Below are positions 56,052 to 64,000 of a DNA stretch of 64,000 nt, piece by piece (the stretch's first letter is position 1; the number at the start of each line of letters is the position of its first letter). Source of the DNA: Agilicoccus flavus (GTDB taxonomy: Bacteria; Actinomycetota; Actinomycetes; Actinomycetales; Dermatophilaceae). The position numbers were made by a program, and so were the translations under genes. Below the pieces are notes generated by a model. That model worked only from the letters and a program-made list of their open reading frames with translations, had not been told where the DNA came from and searched no databases. Location of the stretch: positions 372,001 to 436,000 of the forward strand of contig NZ_JACYXE010000001.1 in the NCBI RefSeq assembly GCF_014857905.1. Direction: 5' to 3'.

Positions 56052-57290
56052 GTGAACAGCATCGACGGCGGCGCGCCCGCTCCCGCTCCCCTGCGTGTCC
56101 TCGTGACCGGCGCGAGCATCGCCGGCCCGCCCTCGCGTTCTGGCTGGATCGGGCCGGCCACGAGGTCACGGTCGTCGAGCAGGCGGAGGCGCTGCGGGAG
56201 GGCGGCCAGAACGTCGACGTCCGCGGGGCCGCCCGCGAGGTGGTGGCCCGCATGGGCCTGCTCGAGGCGGTGCGCGGGCGTTCGACGGGTGAGGTCGGCA
56301 CGCGGTTCGTCGACGAGGCGGGGCGGACCGTGTCCGAGTTCCCCGCCACCCCCGGCGCGGGCGACGGTCCCACCGCCGAGCTGGAGATCCTGCGCGGCGC
56401 CCTGTCGAGGCTGCTCGTCGACGCGTGCGGCGAGCGGGTGACGTGGCGGTTCGGCGATTCCGTCGCCTCGTAGACCCAGGACGCCGGCGGGGTCGACGTG
56501 CGGTTCGACTCGGGAGCGAGCGGACGCTTGGACGTCGTCGTCGCGGCCGAGGGAGTCGGGTCGCCGACGCGGGACCGCCTCGGCCTCGACGCAGGGGTGA
56601 CCCCGCTCGACATGTACTGCGCCTACGGGCGGATCCCGCGCACGGCCGCCGACGAGACTGGTGGCGGGTCCTGGTGCTGCCGGGGTCGCGTCAGGTGCAC
56701 CTGCGCCCCGACGACGTCGGCACGGTGCGCGCGATGCTGACGTTCCGCGAGCCGTCGGGGCGCCACCGGGACCTCGACCGGGACGCCTGGGTGGCGCTGC
56801 TGCGCAACCGCTTCGAACGAGTGGGCCGGCAGACGCCGCGGATCCTCGACGGGCCCGCATCCGACCCCGACCTCTACGTCGAGGACCTGCGTCAGATCCG
56901 CGCCGCGACGTGGCACCGGGGGCGCGTGGGCCTGCTCGGTGACGCCGCCTGGTGCGTCACCCCCGTCGGCGGCGGCGGCACCGGCCTCGCGCTCATCGGC
57001 GCCTACGTGCTCGCGGCCGAGCTGACCCGCACTCCCGGCCACCCCGACGCGGCGTTCGCGGCCTACGAGCGGTTCATGCGGCCGGTCGTCGCCGGCGTCC
57101 AGGACCTGCCCCCGGGCGTCCCGGGGATCGCGAACCCGAGCTCCCGCGCCGGAGTGAGCGCACTGCGCCTCGCGACGAAGCTGGCCGCGCTCCCCCTCGC
57201 GCAACGCACCGTGAGGGCGGTGACGGGCGGCCCGGGCCGGGGTCTCGTCCTCCCCGACATGCCTGTCGGCCCCCCCTCGATAGACCGATG
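56052..57290 (+). pseudogene. FAD-dependent monooxygenase, broken
   Basis: Class A flavin hydroxylase recognisable in pieces: RVLVTGASIAGP (FAD motif), FWLDRAGHEVTVVEQAEALR, VVVAAEGVGSPTRDRLGL (DG motif), GRVGLLGDAAWCVTPVGGGG TGLAL (GD motif). It is disrupted by a missing base near 56127, an in-frame TAG at 56471-56473 after DSVAS, and a shift near 56660. A seven-C run near 57275 probably hides the true stop. Three to four lesions are more than in any neighbour, so real decay is likelier here than sequencing error. GTG start 56052. Confidence 0.7.
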
Positions 57291-57385
57291 GCGGCCGGCG
57301 GCCGGCCCGAGGAGGGCGGGTGCCGCCCAGGTGTGCGCCGGCACCCCCCTCCGGGCCCCGGCGGCACGACCCCGGCTCCGAGAGG

Positions 57386-57413
57386 GGGCCGCCCACCGAT
57401 CGGTGGGCGGCCC
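57386..57413. terminator. 28-bp perfect palindrome, bidirectional terminator
   Basis: A perfect self-complementary sequence centred on ACCGATCGGT with GGGCCGCCC outer arms. It lies between the convergent flavoprotein pseudogene and the first ricin-type gene. Confidence 0.7.
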
Positions 57414-57440
57414 GCTCGGTTCCGCTGGACCGCCCCGGCG

Positions 57441-58208
57441 TCAGCCGATGCGGGGTCCGGGAGCGTCGAGGTCGAAGAAGTCCCACCCCTGGTTGCCGAT
57501 GTTCCACGCGTCGTCGCGCGTCACGCAGTCCCACTGCTGGAGGACGGCGCGGGCGGGCGGACGGCCGCCGGCGGCGTTCGCGACGTCGAGACAGCGGCCG
57601 GTCCGGCGGTTGACGAGCACGTGCTTGACGGAACGGAACCCGCAGAAGTACGGCGCGCCCTGTGTGCAGGGCGCCTGGGGGACGGCGCGCACCATCCATT
57701 CCGCGGGCGCGTAGCCGGTGCTGCAGTCGGGGTGCTGGACGATGCGCGTGCCGTTGACGTACCGACCACCGCGCCAGTCGAGCATGAGGCACTGACCGGA
57801 GTGGACGGCCTGCAGCCGGACGTAGCCGCCCGGGCTGCCGAGGAGGCGGAACTCCTGCGAACGGCTCGTGTTGTCCGGCCACAGGAACACCCCGGTCGTG
57901 GGGGCGGTCGAGGCCCACATGACGTCGGCGCGCAGGCGGCTCGCCGTGTTGACGAGCTCGTAGCGGTGCAGGGCTTGCAGGGCGGTCACGATCCGCACGG
58001 CGTCACGCGGCACGATCGGCCGGACGGGACCCGCGGGGACGCCGAGGTGGGCGGGGGCAGCCGTACGGAGAGCGGTCGGGCTCGCGGCGGGCGCCGGCGT
58101 CGCGAGCGCCGAGCCGGCCGGGCCCGACAGCGCGGCGGTCAGACCGAGAGCCGTCGTGGCGAGGAGGGTGCGGCGAGCGGCGATCGGTGCCGCCTGGGTG
58201 AGGTTCAT
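57441..58208 (-). CDS. Secreted ricin-type beta-trefoil lectin
   Basis: 255 residues. A signal peptide (~1-36, ending ATP) is followed by a beta-trefoil: ELVNTASRLRADVMWASTAP, GQCLMLDWRGGRYVNGT and IVQHPDCSTGYAPAEW. Later come VNRRTGRCLDVANAAGGR and the QxW block VLQQWDC. Cysteine pairs and QxW motifs fit sugar binding. No enzyme domain is attached. Ribosome site AAGGGAAG before ATG 58208. It lies just downstream of a paralogue, implying duplication. Confidence 0.75.
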   Translation of the reverse strand: MNLTQAAPIAARRTLLATTALGLTAALSGPAGSALATPAPAASPTALRTAAPAHLGVPAGPVRPIVPRDAVRIVTALQALHRYELVNTASRLRADVMWASTAPTTGVFLWPDNTSRSQEFRLLGSPGGYVRLQAVHSGQCLMLDWRGGRYVNGTRIVQHPDCSTGYAPAEWMVRAVPQAPCTQGAPYFCGFRSVKHVLVNRRTGRCLDVANAAGGRPPARAVLQQWDCVTRDDAWNIGNQGWDFFDLDAPGPRIG

Positions 58209-58384
58209 CGGTCTTCCCTTTCGGTGAGGGGTGGGGCGGCCGCCCGGAGCAGCGGTGGCGCGGACGAGCGGGTCGAGGGCCGGCGAGGTGCGCGGCGTGG
58301 TTCGCAGCGCGCACCCCGCGGCCGTGGGTGGGGGAACGCGCGGGTGGCCCGCCCCCGGTGGGCCCGGCCGGGTGTCCGGTCGGG

Positions 58385-59179
58385 TCAGCTCGCGCGGTTC
58401 TGGCCGTGGCGCAGGATGTCCCACGACTGGTTGCCACCGAAGGGGCCGGTGGTGGGCAGGCAGCGCCACTGCTGCAGCGCCGCGCGGACCGGCGGGGTGT
58501 AGCCCCGGGGGTTGTCGGCGTCGAGGCAGAGACCGGTGCGCCGGTTGACCAGGCGTGTGTAGCTCGGCCCGGCCACGGTCGCCCCGTTGACGGTGTAGCT
58601 CGTCCGGACGTTCTGCAGCCGCCACTGCGAGGGGAAGTAGCCCGTGTTGCAGTAGGGGTGCTGGACGATCTTCGTCCCGTCCTTGTAGGCGCCGGTGCGC
58701 CAGTCGAGCATGAGGCACTGGCCCGAGTGGCGGACCCGGATCCGGTAGTACCCGTCGCCGGTGGGCAGGAAGTCGAGGAGTTGGGCGGCGGAGCCCGTCC
58801 TCGGCCAGAGCCACGTACCGGTGCCGACGGCGGTGGATCCGCCCATGACGTCGGCCGCGAGGTTGCTGTAGGTGTTGACGACCTGGACCGGCACGGTGGC
58901 CAGGCGGAGCCGCTGGATGGTGCGCGGGACGGGCGGCGGCGGGGCCGGGGCGGCCGCCCGCAGGAGGCCCGCCGGGGCGGTGGTCATGTCGACGGCCGTT
59001 CCGCTCGTGCGGGTCTGCGACGAGGCGGCCGAGGCGGCGGCCGCTGCGGTGCCGGCGGCGTCGGGGACGGCGGCCTGCGCCGCGGCGGGGCCCAGGGCGC
59101 CGCCGGCCAGCAGCGCGGTGAGCGCCACCGAGGTGATCGTCCCGGCCCGCGTGAGGCGCGGTCGTGTGATGGTGTTCAT
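58385..59179 (-). CDS. Secreted ricin-type beta-trefoil lectin, paralogue
   Basis: 264 residues with a signal peptide (ITSVALTALLAGGALGPAAA) and Ala/Pro linker. The trefoil shows VNTYSNLAADVMGGSTAVGT, GQCLMLDWRTGAYKDGT, IVQHPYCNTGYFPSQW, VNRRTGLCLDADNPRGY and the QxW block ALQQWRC. It is clearly homologous to the neighbour across the whole trefoil but diverged in the linker. Ribosome site GGGAGG before ATG 59179. The 176-bp spacing may hold a separate promoter for the second copy. Confidence 0.75.
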   Translation of the reverse strand: MNTITRPRLTRAGTITSVALTALLAGGALGPAAAQAAVPDAAGTAAAAASAASSQTRTSGTAVDMTTAPAGLLRAAAPAPPPPVPRTIQRLRLATVPVQVVNTYSNLAADVMGGSTAVGTGTWLWPRTGSAAQLLDFLPTGDGYYRIRVRHSGQCLMLDWRTGAYKDGTKIVQHPYCNTGYFPSQWRLQNVRTSYTVNGATVAGPSYTRLVNRRTGLCLDADNPRGYTPPVRAALQQWRCLPTTGPFGGNQSWDILRHGQNRAS

Positions 59180-59385
59180 GAGTGTTGCCTCCCGTGAGGT
59201 GCACGCCCGGTGCGTCCGGGTGTGTCCCCACCGTGCGGCCGCCCCCCGCCCGGGCGGCATCGCCGCGGAACCGCCCCCGGTGTCGGCGGGCCGACAGACA
59301 CCGGGCGCGTGGTGTGCGTCGGCCCCGCTCCGCTCGGACGGATCGAACGGACCGGCGCGACCCCCGGCCGATCGCGAAGCGCGTG

Positions 59386-60048
59386 CTACCGCGCGCGGCG
59401 GGCGAGCCCCGCGGGATCCTCGATGCGGATCCGCCCCCGCGACACCGTCAGGAGACCCTCGCGTTCCGCCGCGCGCAGCACCTGGTTGGCGGTGGGCCGC
59501 GTGGTGCCGGCCATGCTCGCGAAGACGTCCTGCGTCAACGGGACGACGGTGCCGGCGCCGCCGTCGCCGTAGAGCCGGGCCATGGCGAGGACCCGGCGCA
59601 GCACGCGCTTGTCGACGGCGACGTACAACGCCTCGACGAGGCGGGCGTCCTGGCGGCGGACGTACCGGGCGAGCTGGTCGACGAGGTAGCGGTCCATCGC
59701 CGGGGTGGTCGCCCGCAACCGGCGGAAGTCAGCCTTGGACAGCACGAACGTCTCGACCAGGTCCAGCGCCGAGACGGTCGCCGAGCGCTGGGCCTCCTCC
59801 CGCAGGAGCGCGATCTCGCCGAAGCTCCCCCCGGGGCCGAGCACGGTGAGGATGGCCAGGTCCCCGGACCGGGTGGTGATCTGCACGGAGACGTGACCGC
59901 TGAGCACGAGGTGCATGGAGTTGGCGGCGTCCCCGGCGTGGAAGATCACCTCGCCCCGCCGGAAGTGCCGGCGGGCGCCGATGTCCCGCAAGCGGGTGCG
60001 GGCCGCCTCGTCGAGGGCAGCCAGCAGGGGAACGTCCACCTTGACCAT
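59386..60048 (-). CDS. Crp/Fnr family transcriptional regulator
   Basis: 220 residues. The cyclic-nucleotide fold (~10-125) shows FRRGEVIFHAGDAANSMHLV, SGHVSVQ and the phosphate-binding cassette GGSFGEIALLREEAQRSATV with the phosphate-contacting Arg-Ser. A dimer helix precedes the winged HTH (PLTQDVFASMAGTTRPTANQ, VLRAAEREGLL). No Fnr-type cysteines, so cAMP is the probable ligand. It starts 43 bp after the adenylate cyclase-like gene on the same strand; the pair may be a local cAMP circuit. Confidence 0.87.
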   Translation of the reverse strand: MVKVDVPLLAALDEAARTRLRDIGARRHFRRGEVIFHAGDAANSMHLVLSGHVSVQITTRSGDLAILTVLGPGGSFGEIALLREEAQRSATVSALDLVETFVLSKADFRRLRATTPAMDRYLVDQLARYVRRQDARLVEALYVAVDKRVLRRVLAMARLYGDGGAGTVVPLTQDVFASMAGTTRPTANQVLRAAEREGLLTVSRGRIRIEDPAGLARRAR

Positions 60049-60091
60049 TGTCCGCCCGTCGGGGCGTTCCCACCAGGGCGTTCGGGCGCGT

Positions 60092-63000
60092 TCAGGCCCC
60101 GACACGATCGCGGGCGGCCGCGAGCCGGGCCGCGGCGCGCACGAGGGCCTGGATCTGCGCGGGGGTGGGCGGCCCGGCGAGGTCGAGGGGCCTCGGCAGC
60201 CGCACCCCGGAACGGGAGGGCCCCGGTTCCGGCCCCGTCGACACCGACATCGACACCGTGGCCGACTCGGATGTCACGGGTGCCTCGGATGTCGGGGATG
60301 TCACGGGTGTCGGGGGCGTCGCGGACGCCGCGGCCCGCGCCTCCTGCCCGCAGGCCGGTTGGCCGAGGTCCACGGCCACCTGAGCGGCCTGCGTCGCGAG
60401 GTCGCGCGCCGTGGCGTCCCCGGCGTCGAGGCGGGCGAGGGCGAGGTTGACGACGCAGCGGGCGACGGTCGGGCAGTCCTGCAGGTCGAGGGCCGCGCGG
60501 AGGGCCGCGGCGACGAGGGCCGTCGCCGTGTCGGGATCGCCGCAGAGTCGGTGCAGCTCACCCAGATTGCCGCCGAGCGCCACCTCGGCCCCGAGGTAGC
60601 CGATCGAGCGGGCCGTGGCCAGCGCCTCCTCGAGCCGGGCCGCCGCCTCCACGGGCTCGCCGCGCTCGAGCAGACGGCCGGCGAGGTCGTTGCCGGTGTG
60701 CACGAGGAGGCGCCGGTCCCGGCTGCGCAGGGCGCGCCGGTGAGCCTCCCGGCTCAGGTCGAGGGCGCGCTGCGCGGAACCACGCGCCCGGGCCGTGAGG
60801 GCGAGGTTGGACGACGCCGCGGCGACGAGGGCGTCGCTGCCGACGCGCCGCGCCAGCTCGATCTGCTGCCGGGCGACCGCCTCCGCCCGCGCGAGATCAC
60901 CGCGGTCGAGGTGCCCGAAGGCGAGCCGGTCGAGGGCGGCCGCCGCCCCCTCCAGGTCCCCGCCGGCCTCGAGCTCCCGTGCCGCCGTGGCCAGCAGCCC
61001 GAGCGCGTCCTCGGATCGCGTCGTCGAGAGGAGCAGGGCACCGAGGTCGCGCCGCGCCCGAGCGGCGGTCGCGCCTGCCTCGGGACGCGTGTCGGGCGCG
61101 CCGGCCGGGGGTGTCGGGGGCGTCGCGGGCGTCGGGGGTGCCGGGGCGTCGACCATCTCCAGGGCGCGCTCGAGCAGCGCCTGGGCCCGGGAGCGGCTGC
61201 CCAGCAGGGCGAGGACCGCGGCCTGCCGGGTCCACAGGTCGGCCCGCGCGACCACGTCGTCGCGCTCGATCGCGCCGAGGCGACGCAGGTGCGCCAGGGC
61301 GGTGGCGGTGGCGTAGTCCCGCTCGGCGATCCGGGCCGCGGCACCGATCCAGCGGCGCTGCTTGCCGACGTTGCCCGAGCGGCCGTAGTGGTGGGCGAGC
61401 AGCTCGACGCGGGCGGTCCGATCCGGCGCCGCGGGGTCCGGCCCCGCGCCCTCGAGGGTGTCGCCGGCCGCCTCGTGCAGGCGGGAGCGTACGGCCAGGC
61501 TCATCGTCGCGTAGGCGACGTCGTGGACGAGCGGGTCGGTGAAGGCGAAGGTCGCGCCGTCGCCGCCGCGCACGAGAAGACCGCCCAGCGACCGCGGCCA
61601 GTCGGCGTCGGGGAGCGGAGCCTCCTTGTCTCGCAGCGGAACTCCGGCGGCGCGGGCGCAGGCCCCCAGGACGTCGAGCGTGCCCGTGCGGCCGGCGACC
61701 GCCGCGGCGTGGACGAGGGACTGCTCGCCCGGGCCGAGCGCGTCGAGGCGGGCGAGGACCACCCGACGGACGTCGGTGGGCAGCGGCTCGTCGTCCTCGG
61801 CCCGCTCGCCGCCCGCATCGACGCGCTCGTCGTCGTCGGCCCCGCGCCCCGCCCCGGCCCGTTCGGCCGCGTCCCGCTCGCGGGTCCAGTGGGCGAGGTG
61901 GCGCAGGAAGAGGGGATTGCCCCCGCTGCGGGCGGCCACCGCCTCGAGCCGGGGATGGCCGGGTCCGAGCAGGTCGGCCGCCAGCAGGCGGGCGGCGGCG
62001 CCGTCCAGGGGGCCGACGACGAGCCGATCGAGCACGACACCGGCCCCCGCGAGGGAGTCGAGCGGGCCGCGGGCCGCGACGACGAGCGCGAGCGGGTCGG
62101 TCTGCGTCAGCCGCGCGACCTCCGTGAGGAGCCGCCCGGAGAGCTCGTCGAGATCGTCGGCGTCGTCCAGCAGGATCGTCACCCGGCCGTGCCGGGCGCA
62201 GGCGCGTCTCAGCAGGTCCGACAGCAGCCGCCGGGTCGCCCCGGCCCGGTCCTCCGGCGACAGCCGCCGGGTGGCCTCGGTGTCCGGGGTCGGCGTCCCC
62301 AGCGCGGTCGCGAGGAGCGGGTGCAGCTCGCGGTCGGCGCCGGGCAGGCCCGCGAGGGAGGCGTCGTCGCCCAGCTCGGCCCAGATCGTCCGCCAGGGCA
62401 GGTAGGGCGTGCCGTCGGCCGCGCAGCCGGATCCGGCGGCCACGAGCCCGGACAGCCGACCGCGCACGAGACGCAGGAGGTGCGAGGTGCCGATGCCCGC
62501 CTCCCCGGTGACGAGCACGACCCGCCCCCGCCCGTCCGGTCCCTCGCGGTCCACGGCGGCCAGGTCGCGCAGGCGGGCCACCTCGACGCTGCGCCCGACC
62601 GACCGGCGGGGCGGCTCGGACCCCGACGTGTGCCGGGGTCGCCCGCCGTCGCGCCGGACGGCGTAGGCGATCTGGGCCTCTCTCCCCTTGAGCCGCAACC
62701 GCCCGAGCGACCGCGTCGAGAATCGCCCCTTCTCCCGCGCGCCTCGCGCGGTGACGCCGTCGATGCGCACCTCGCCCGGCCGGGCGCTCTGGGCGAGGCG
62801 AGCTGCCTGGTTGACCGAGTCGCCGACGACGACGTACTCGCGATGCCCCGGCCCCCCGAGCTCGGCGCAGAAGGTCTCGCCCGTGGCGAGGCCGGCGCGG
62901 GCCCGCAGGCCGTGCTCGCGTCCGAGCGCGAGCAGGTCGCGGGCGCAGGCGACGGCGTGGACGACGTCGTCGGGGTCGCTGCGCGGCGCGCCGAAGCCGA

Positions 63001-63799
63001 GCACGAGGACGATCTCCGCGCCGCGCCCCTCGATCTGGCGCAGATCGCCGCCGTGCCGGGCGACGATCCCGGCCGCCTCCCCGAGCAGGGTTCTCCCGCC
63101 CGGCCCGCCCGCCGGGCGCGGGCGGGCGATCATCGCGCGGTCCACGTGCACGAAGGCGGTCGTGACCACCCGGTGATGGGCACCCATCGACGGGTCGGCG
63201 GCCGGCACCGTCAGGGGCCGGTCGGAGGGGTGGACGGCCCGGGCCGACCACGAGGCGAGGCCGCATCCCGGGGCGGCGCGGCGCACCGCCGACCCCGCGG
63301 CGTCCACCGCGGAGCCGGTGACGACGAGGTCGCGGCGCCCCGGGGCGAGGGGGCCGGCCGTCGGCGGCGCGTCGAGGGATCCGAGGCGAAGGTCCGTGAG
63401 GAGGACCCGCCCGCTGCCCAGCCCGACGCGGAAGCTCGGGCTGCTGCGGGGGGAGGACCACGTCGGATCCTGCACGGCGAGCAGGTCTCGCGCCGCCGCG
63501 AGGCCCTGGCTCCGGCTCGTGGCCAGGGGTTCACCGGTGAAGACCGCGGTGAGCGCGTCGCCCGCGAAGGCGACGACCCGGCCGCCTCGGTCCTCCACCG
63601 CCCCCGTCATCGCGGCGAACGTCCCGTCGAGGAGGGCGTGCAGGCGCTCGATCCCCCGGGGCCCGTCCCGGCTCATCGCGGCCGCGAGCGGGGTGAAGCC
63701 GACGAGGTCGGCCTGGAGGACGACCCCCGCGTCGGCCTGCGGGGCCACCCCCGGCCCGGGGGGCGGATCCCGTTCGCGGCGGTCCTGCGTGCTCGACAC
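60092..63799 (-). CDS. Tandem class III adenylate cyclase-AAA ATPase-TPR protein (soluble adenylyl cyclase-like architecture)
   Basis: 1235 residues from GTG 63799. Cyclase domain 1 (~25-190) keeps both metal Asp positions (VLQADLVGFTPLAAAM, VVAFAGDALTAVF). Domain 2 (~205-385) has EYVVVGDSVNQAARLAQSA but GAEIVLVLGFGAP where the second metal Asp should be, so it looks degenerate. The ATPase (~395-700) has a Walker A reading GEAGIGTSHLL, with Thr replacing the essential Lys, and a Walker B-like VTILLDDADDLDEL. The rest (~750-1235) is TPR-like helices with a proline-rich insert. This order equals mammalian sAC and bacterial relatives. Followed by a CRP-type gene. Confidence 0.8.
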   Translation of the reverse strand: MSSTQDRRERDPPPGPGVAPQADAGVVLQADLVGFTPLAAAMSRDGPRGIERLHALLDGTFAAMTGAVEDRGGRVVAFAGDALTAVFTGEPLATSRSQGLAAARDLLAVQDPTWSSPRSSPSFRVGLGSGRVLLTDLRLGSLDAPPTAGPLAPGRRDLVVTGSAVDAAGSAVRRAAPGCGLASWSARAVHPSDRPLTVPAADPSMGAHHRVVTTAFVHVDRAMIARPRPAGGPGGRTLLGEAAGIVARHGGDLRQIEGRGAEIVLVLGFGAPRSDPDDVVHAVACARDLLALGREHGLRARAGLATGETFCAELGGPGHREYVVVGDSVNQAARLAQSARPGEVRIDGVTARGAREKGRFSTRSLGRLRLKGREAQIAYAVRRDGGRPRHTSGSEPPRRSVGRSVEVARLRDLAAVDREGPDGRGRVVLVTGEAGIGTSHLLRLVRGRLSGLVAAGSGCAADGTPYLPWRTIWAELGDDASLAGLPGADRELHPLLATALGTPTPDTEATRRLSPEDRAGATRRLLSDLLRRACARHGRVTILLDDADDLDELSGRLLTEVARLTQTDPLALVVAARGPLDSLAGAGVVLDRLVVGPLDGAAARLLAADLLGPGHPRLEAVAARSGGNPLFLRHLAHWTRERDAAERAGAGRGADDDERVDAGGERAEDDEPLPTDVRRVVLARLDALGPGEQSLVHAAAVAGRTGTLDVLGACARAAGVPLRDKEAPLPDADWPRSLGGLLVRGGDGATFAFTDPLVHDVAYATMSLAVRSRLHEAAGDTLEGAGPDPAAPDRTARVELLAHHYGRSGNVGKQRRWIGAAARIAERDYATATALAHLRRLGAIERDDVVARADLWTRQAAVLALLGSRSRAQALLERALEMVDAPAPPTPATPPTPPAGAPDTRPEAGATAARARRDLGALLLSTTRSEDALGLLATAARELEAGGDLEGAAAALDRLAFGHLDRGDLARAEAVARQQIELARRVGSDALVAAASSNLALTARARGSAQRALDLSREAHRRALRSRDRRLLVHTGNDLAGRLLERGEPVEAAARLEEALATARSIGYLGAEVALGGNLGELHRLCGDPDTATALVAAALRAALDLQDCPTVARCVVNLALARLDAGDATARDLATQAAQVAVDLGQPACGQEARAAASATPPTPVTSPTSEAPVTSESATVSMSVSTGPEPGPSRSGVRLPRPLDLAGPPTPAQIQALVRAAARLAAARDRVGA

Positions 63800-63947
63800 G
63801 CTTCAGTGTGTGCGCGAGCCGACACCCCGGGTGTTCCCCGACCGACACAACCGTTGCCGCCGCGCCGGAGCCGGGGCGACGCTGAGCCCAGTCGAACCCG
63901 CGACGTCATCGGGCGGCCGGACCGGCCGCCGCCGAGGAGTGCCCGCC

Positions 63948-64000
63948 ATGAGCCCGACCCCCGCCCCCCACGTCCGCCCCCCGACCGGGCGCGGCGCGAC
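63948..64000 (+). CDS. 5' end of an unidentified gene
   Basis: ATG 63948 follows a good GAGGAG ribosome site (63934-63939) and opens a frame reading MSPTPAPHVRPPTGRGA to the window end. It is divergent from the cyclase gene. Too little sequence to assign a family. Confidence 0.45.
   Translation, partial: MSPTPAPHVRPPTGRGA

Overview
The window is very GC-rich DNA with GTG/ATG starts, many 1-14 bp gene overlaps and purine-rich ribosome sites. The gene families (ANTAR regulators, a SARP-type activator, NarL-type two-component pairs, IdeR/DtxR-style iron control) point to a high-GC Gram-positive actinobacterium. I cannot name the genus. It looks like chromosome carrying one eroded foreign stretch. 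No rRNA, tRNA, complete insertion sequence or CRISPR array was found.

Layout. 1-4.2 kb: an amidotransferase of the N-acetylglutaminylglutamine amide type and a GCS2/circularly permuted ATP-grasp fusion, probably one peptide- or osmolyte-amide pathway. 4.3-7.0 kb: a phenol-hydroxylase-family FAD monooxygenase and an SRPBCC protein. 7.1-17.4 kb: a form II CO-dehydrogenase-like molybdenum hydroxylase (coxS-L-M-G) and a separate maturation operon (MoxR ATPase, VWA protein, XdhC protein). Two ANTAR-type proteins lie between these operons on the other strand. 17.5-22.7 kb: a secreted esterase, then a four-gene siderophore importer behind an IdeR-like box. 22.9-30.4 kb: an AbrB/PIN toxin-antitoxin pair, an odd alpha/beta hydrolase, a NarL-type two-component system, membrane and DUF2867-like proteins, a SARP-type activator and a VOC protein. 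30.5-36.5 kb: alkaline phosphatase, a GlsB-type membrane protein, and an ABC exporter co-transcribed with its own two-component system. 36.7-44.3 kb: a HipBA module, a quinone oxidoreductase, a SnoaL-flavin monooxygenase fusion, and a second ABC transporter with a LolA-like exported protein. 44.4-45.2 kb: two small proteins of unknown role.

45.4-53.7 kb is the accessory stretch. It holds a 30-bp palindrome next to a 27-bp inverted repeat, an integrase fragment, several unrecognised genes, a PAPS-reductase-like fragment, a clearly lower-GC secreted amidase, and a truncated DUF4038 glycoside-hydrolase-like gene that runs into the tail of an EAL-domain gene. 53.7-64 kb returns to ordinary sequence: a DUF2867 protein, a membrane protein divergent from a TetR regulator, a block of 107-bp tandem repeats, a broken flavin monooxygenase, two secreted ricin-type lectins, and a tandem adenylate cyclase/ATPase/TPR protein next to a CRP-family regulator.

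About ten otherwise well-conserved genes carry single-base frameshifts, several in short homopolymers. This suggests uncorrected sequencing indels as much as real decay. Frameshifted genes are listed as one gene when both halves clearly belong together. Functions are read from motifs and remembered family patterns; no database search was possible.
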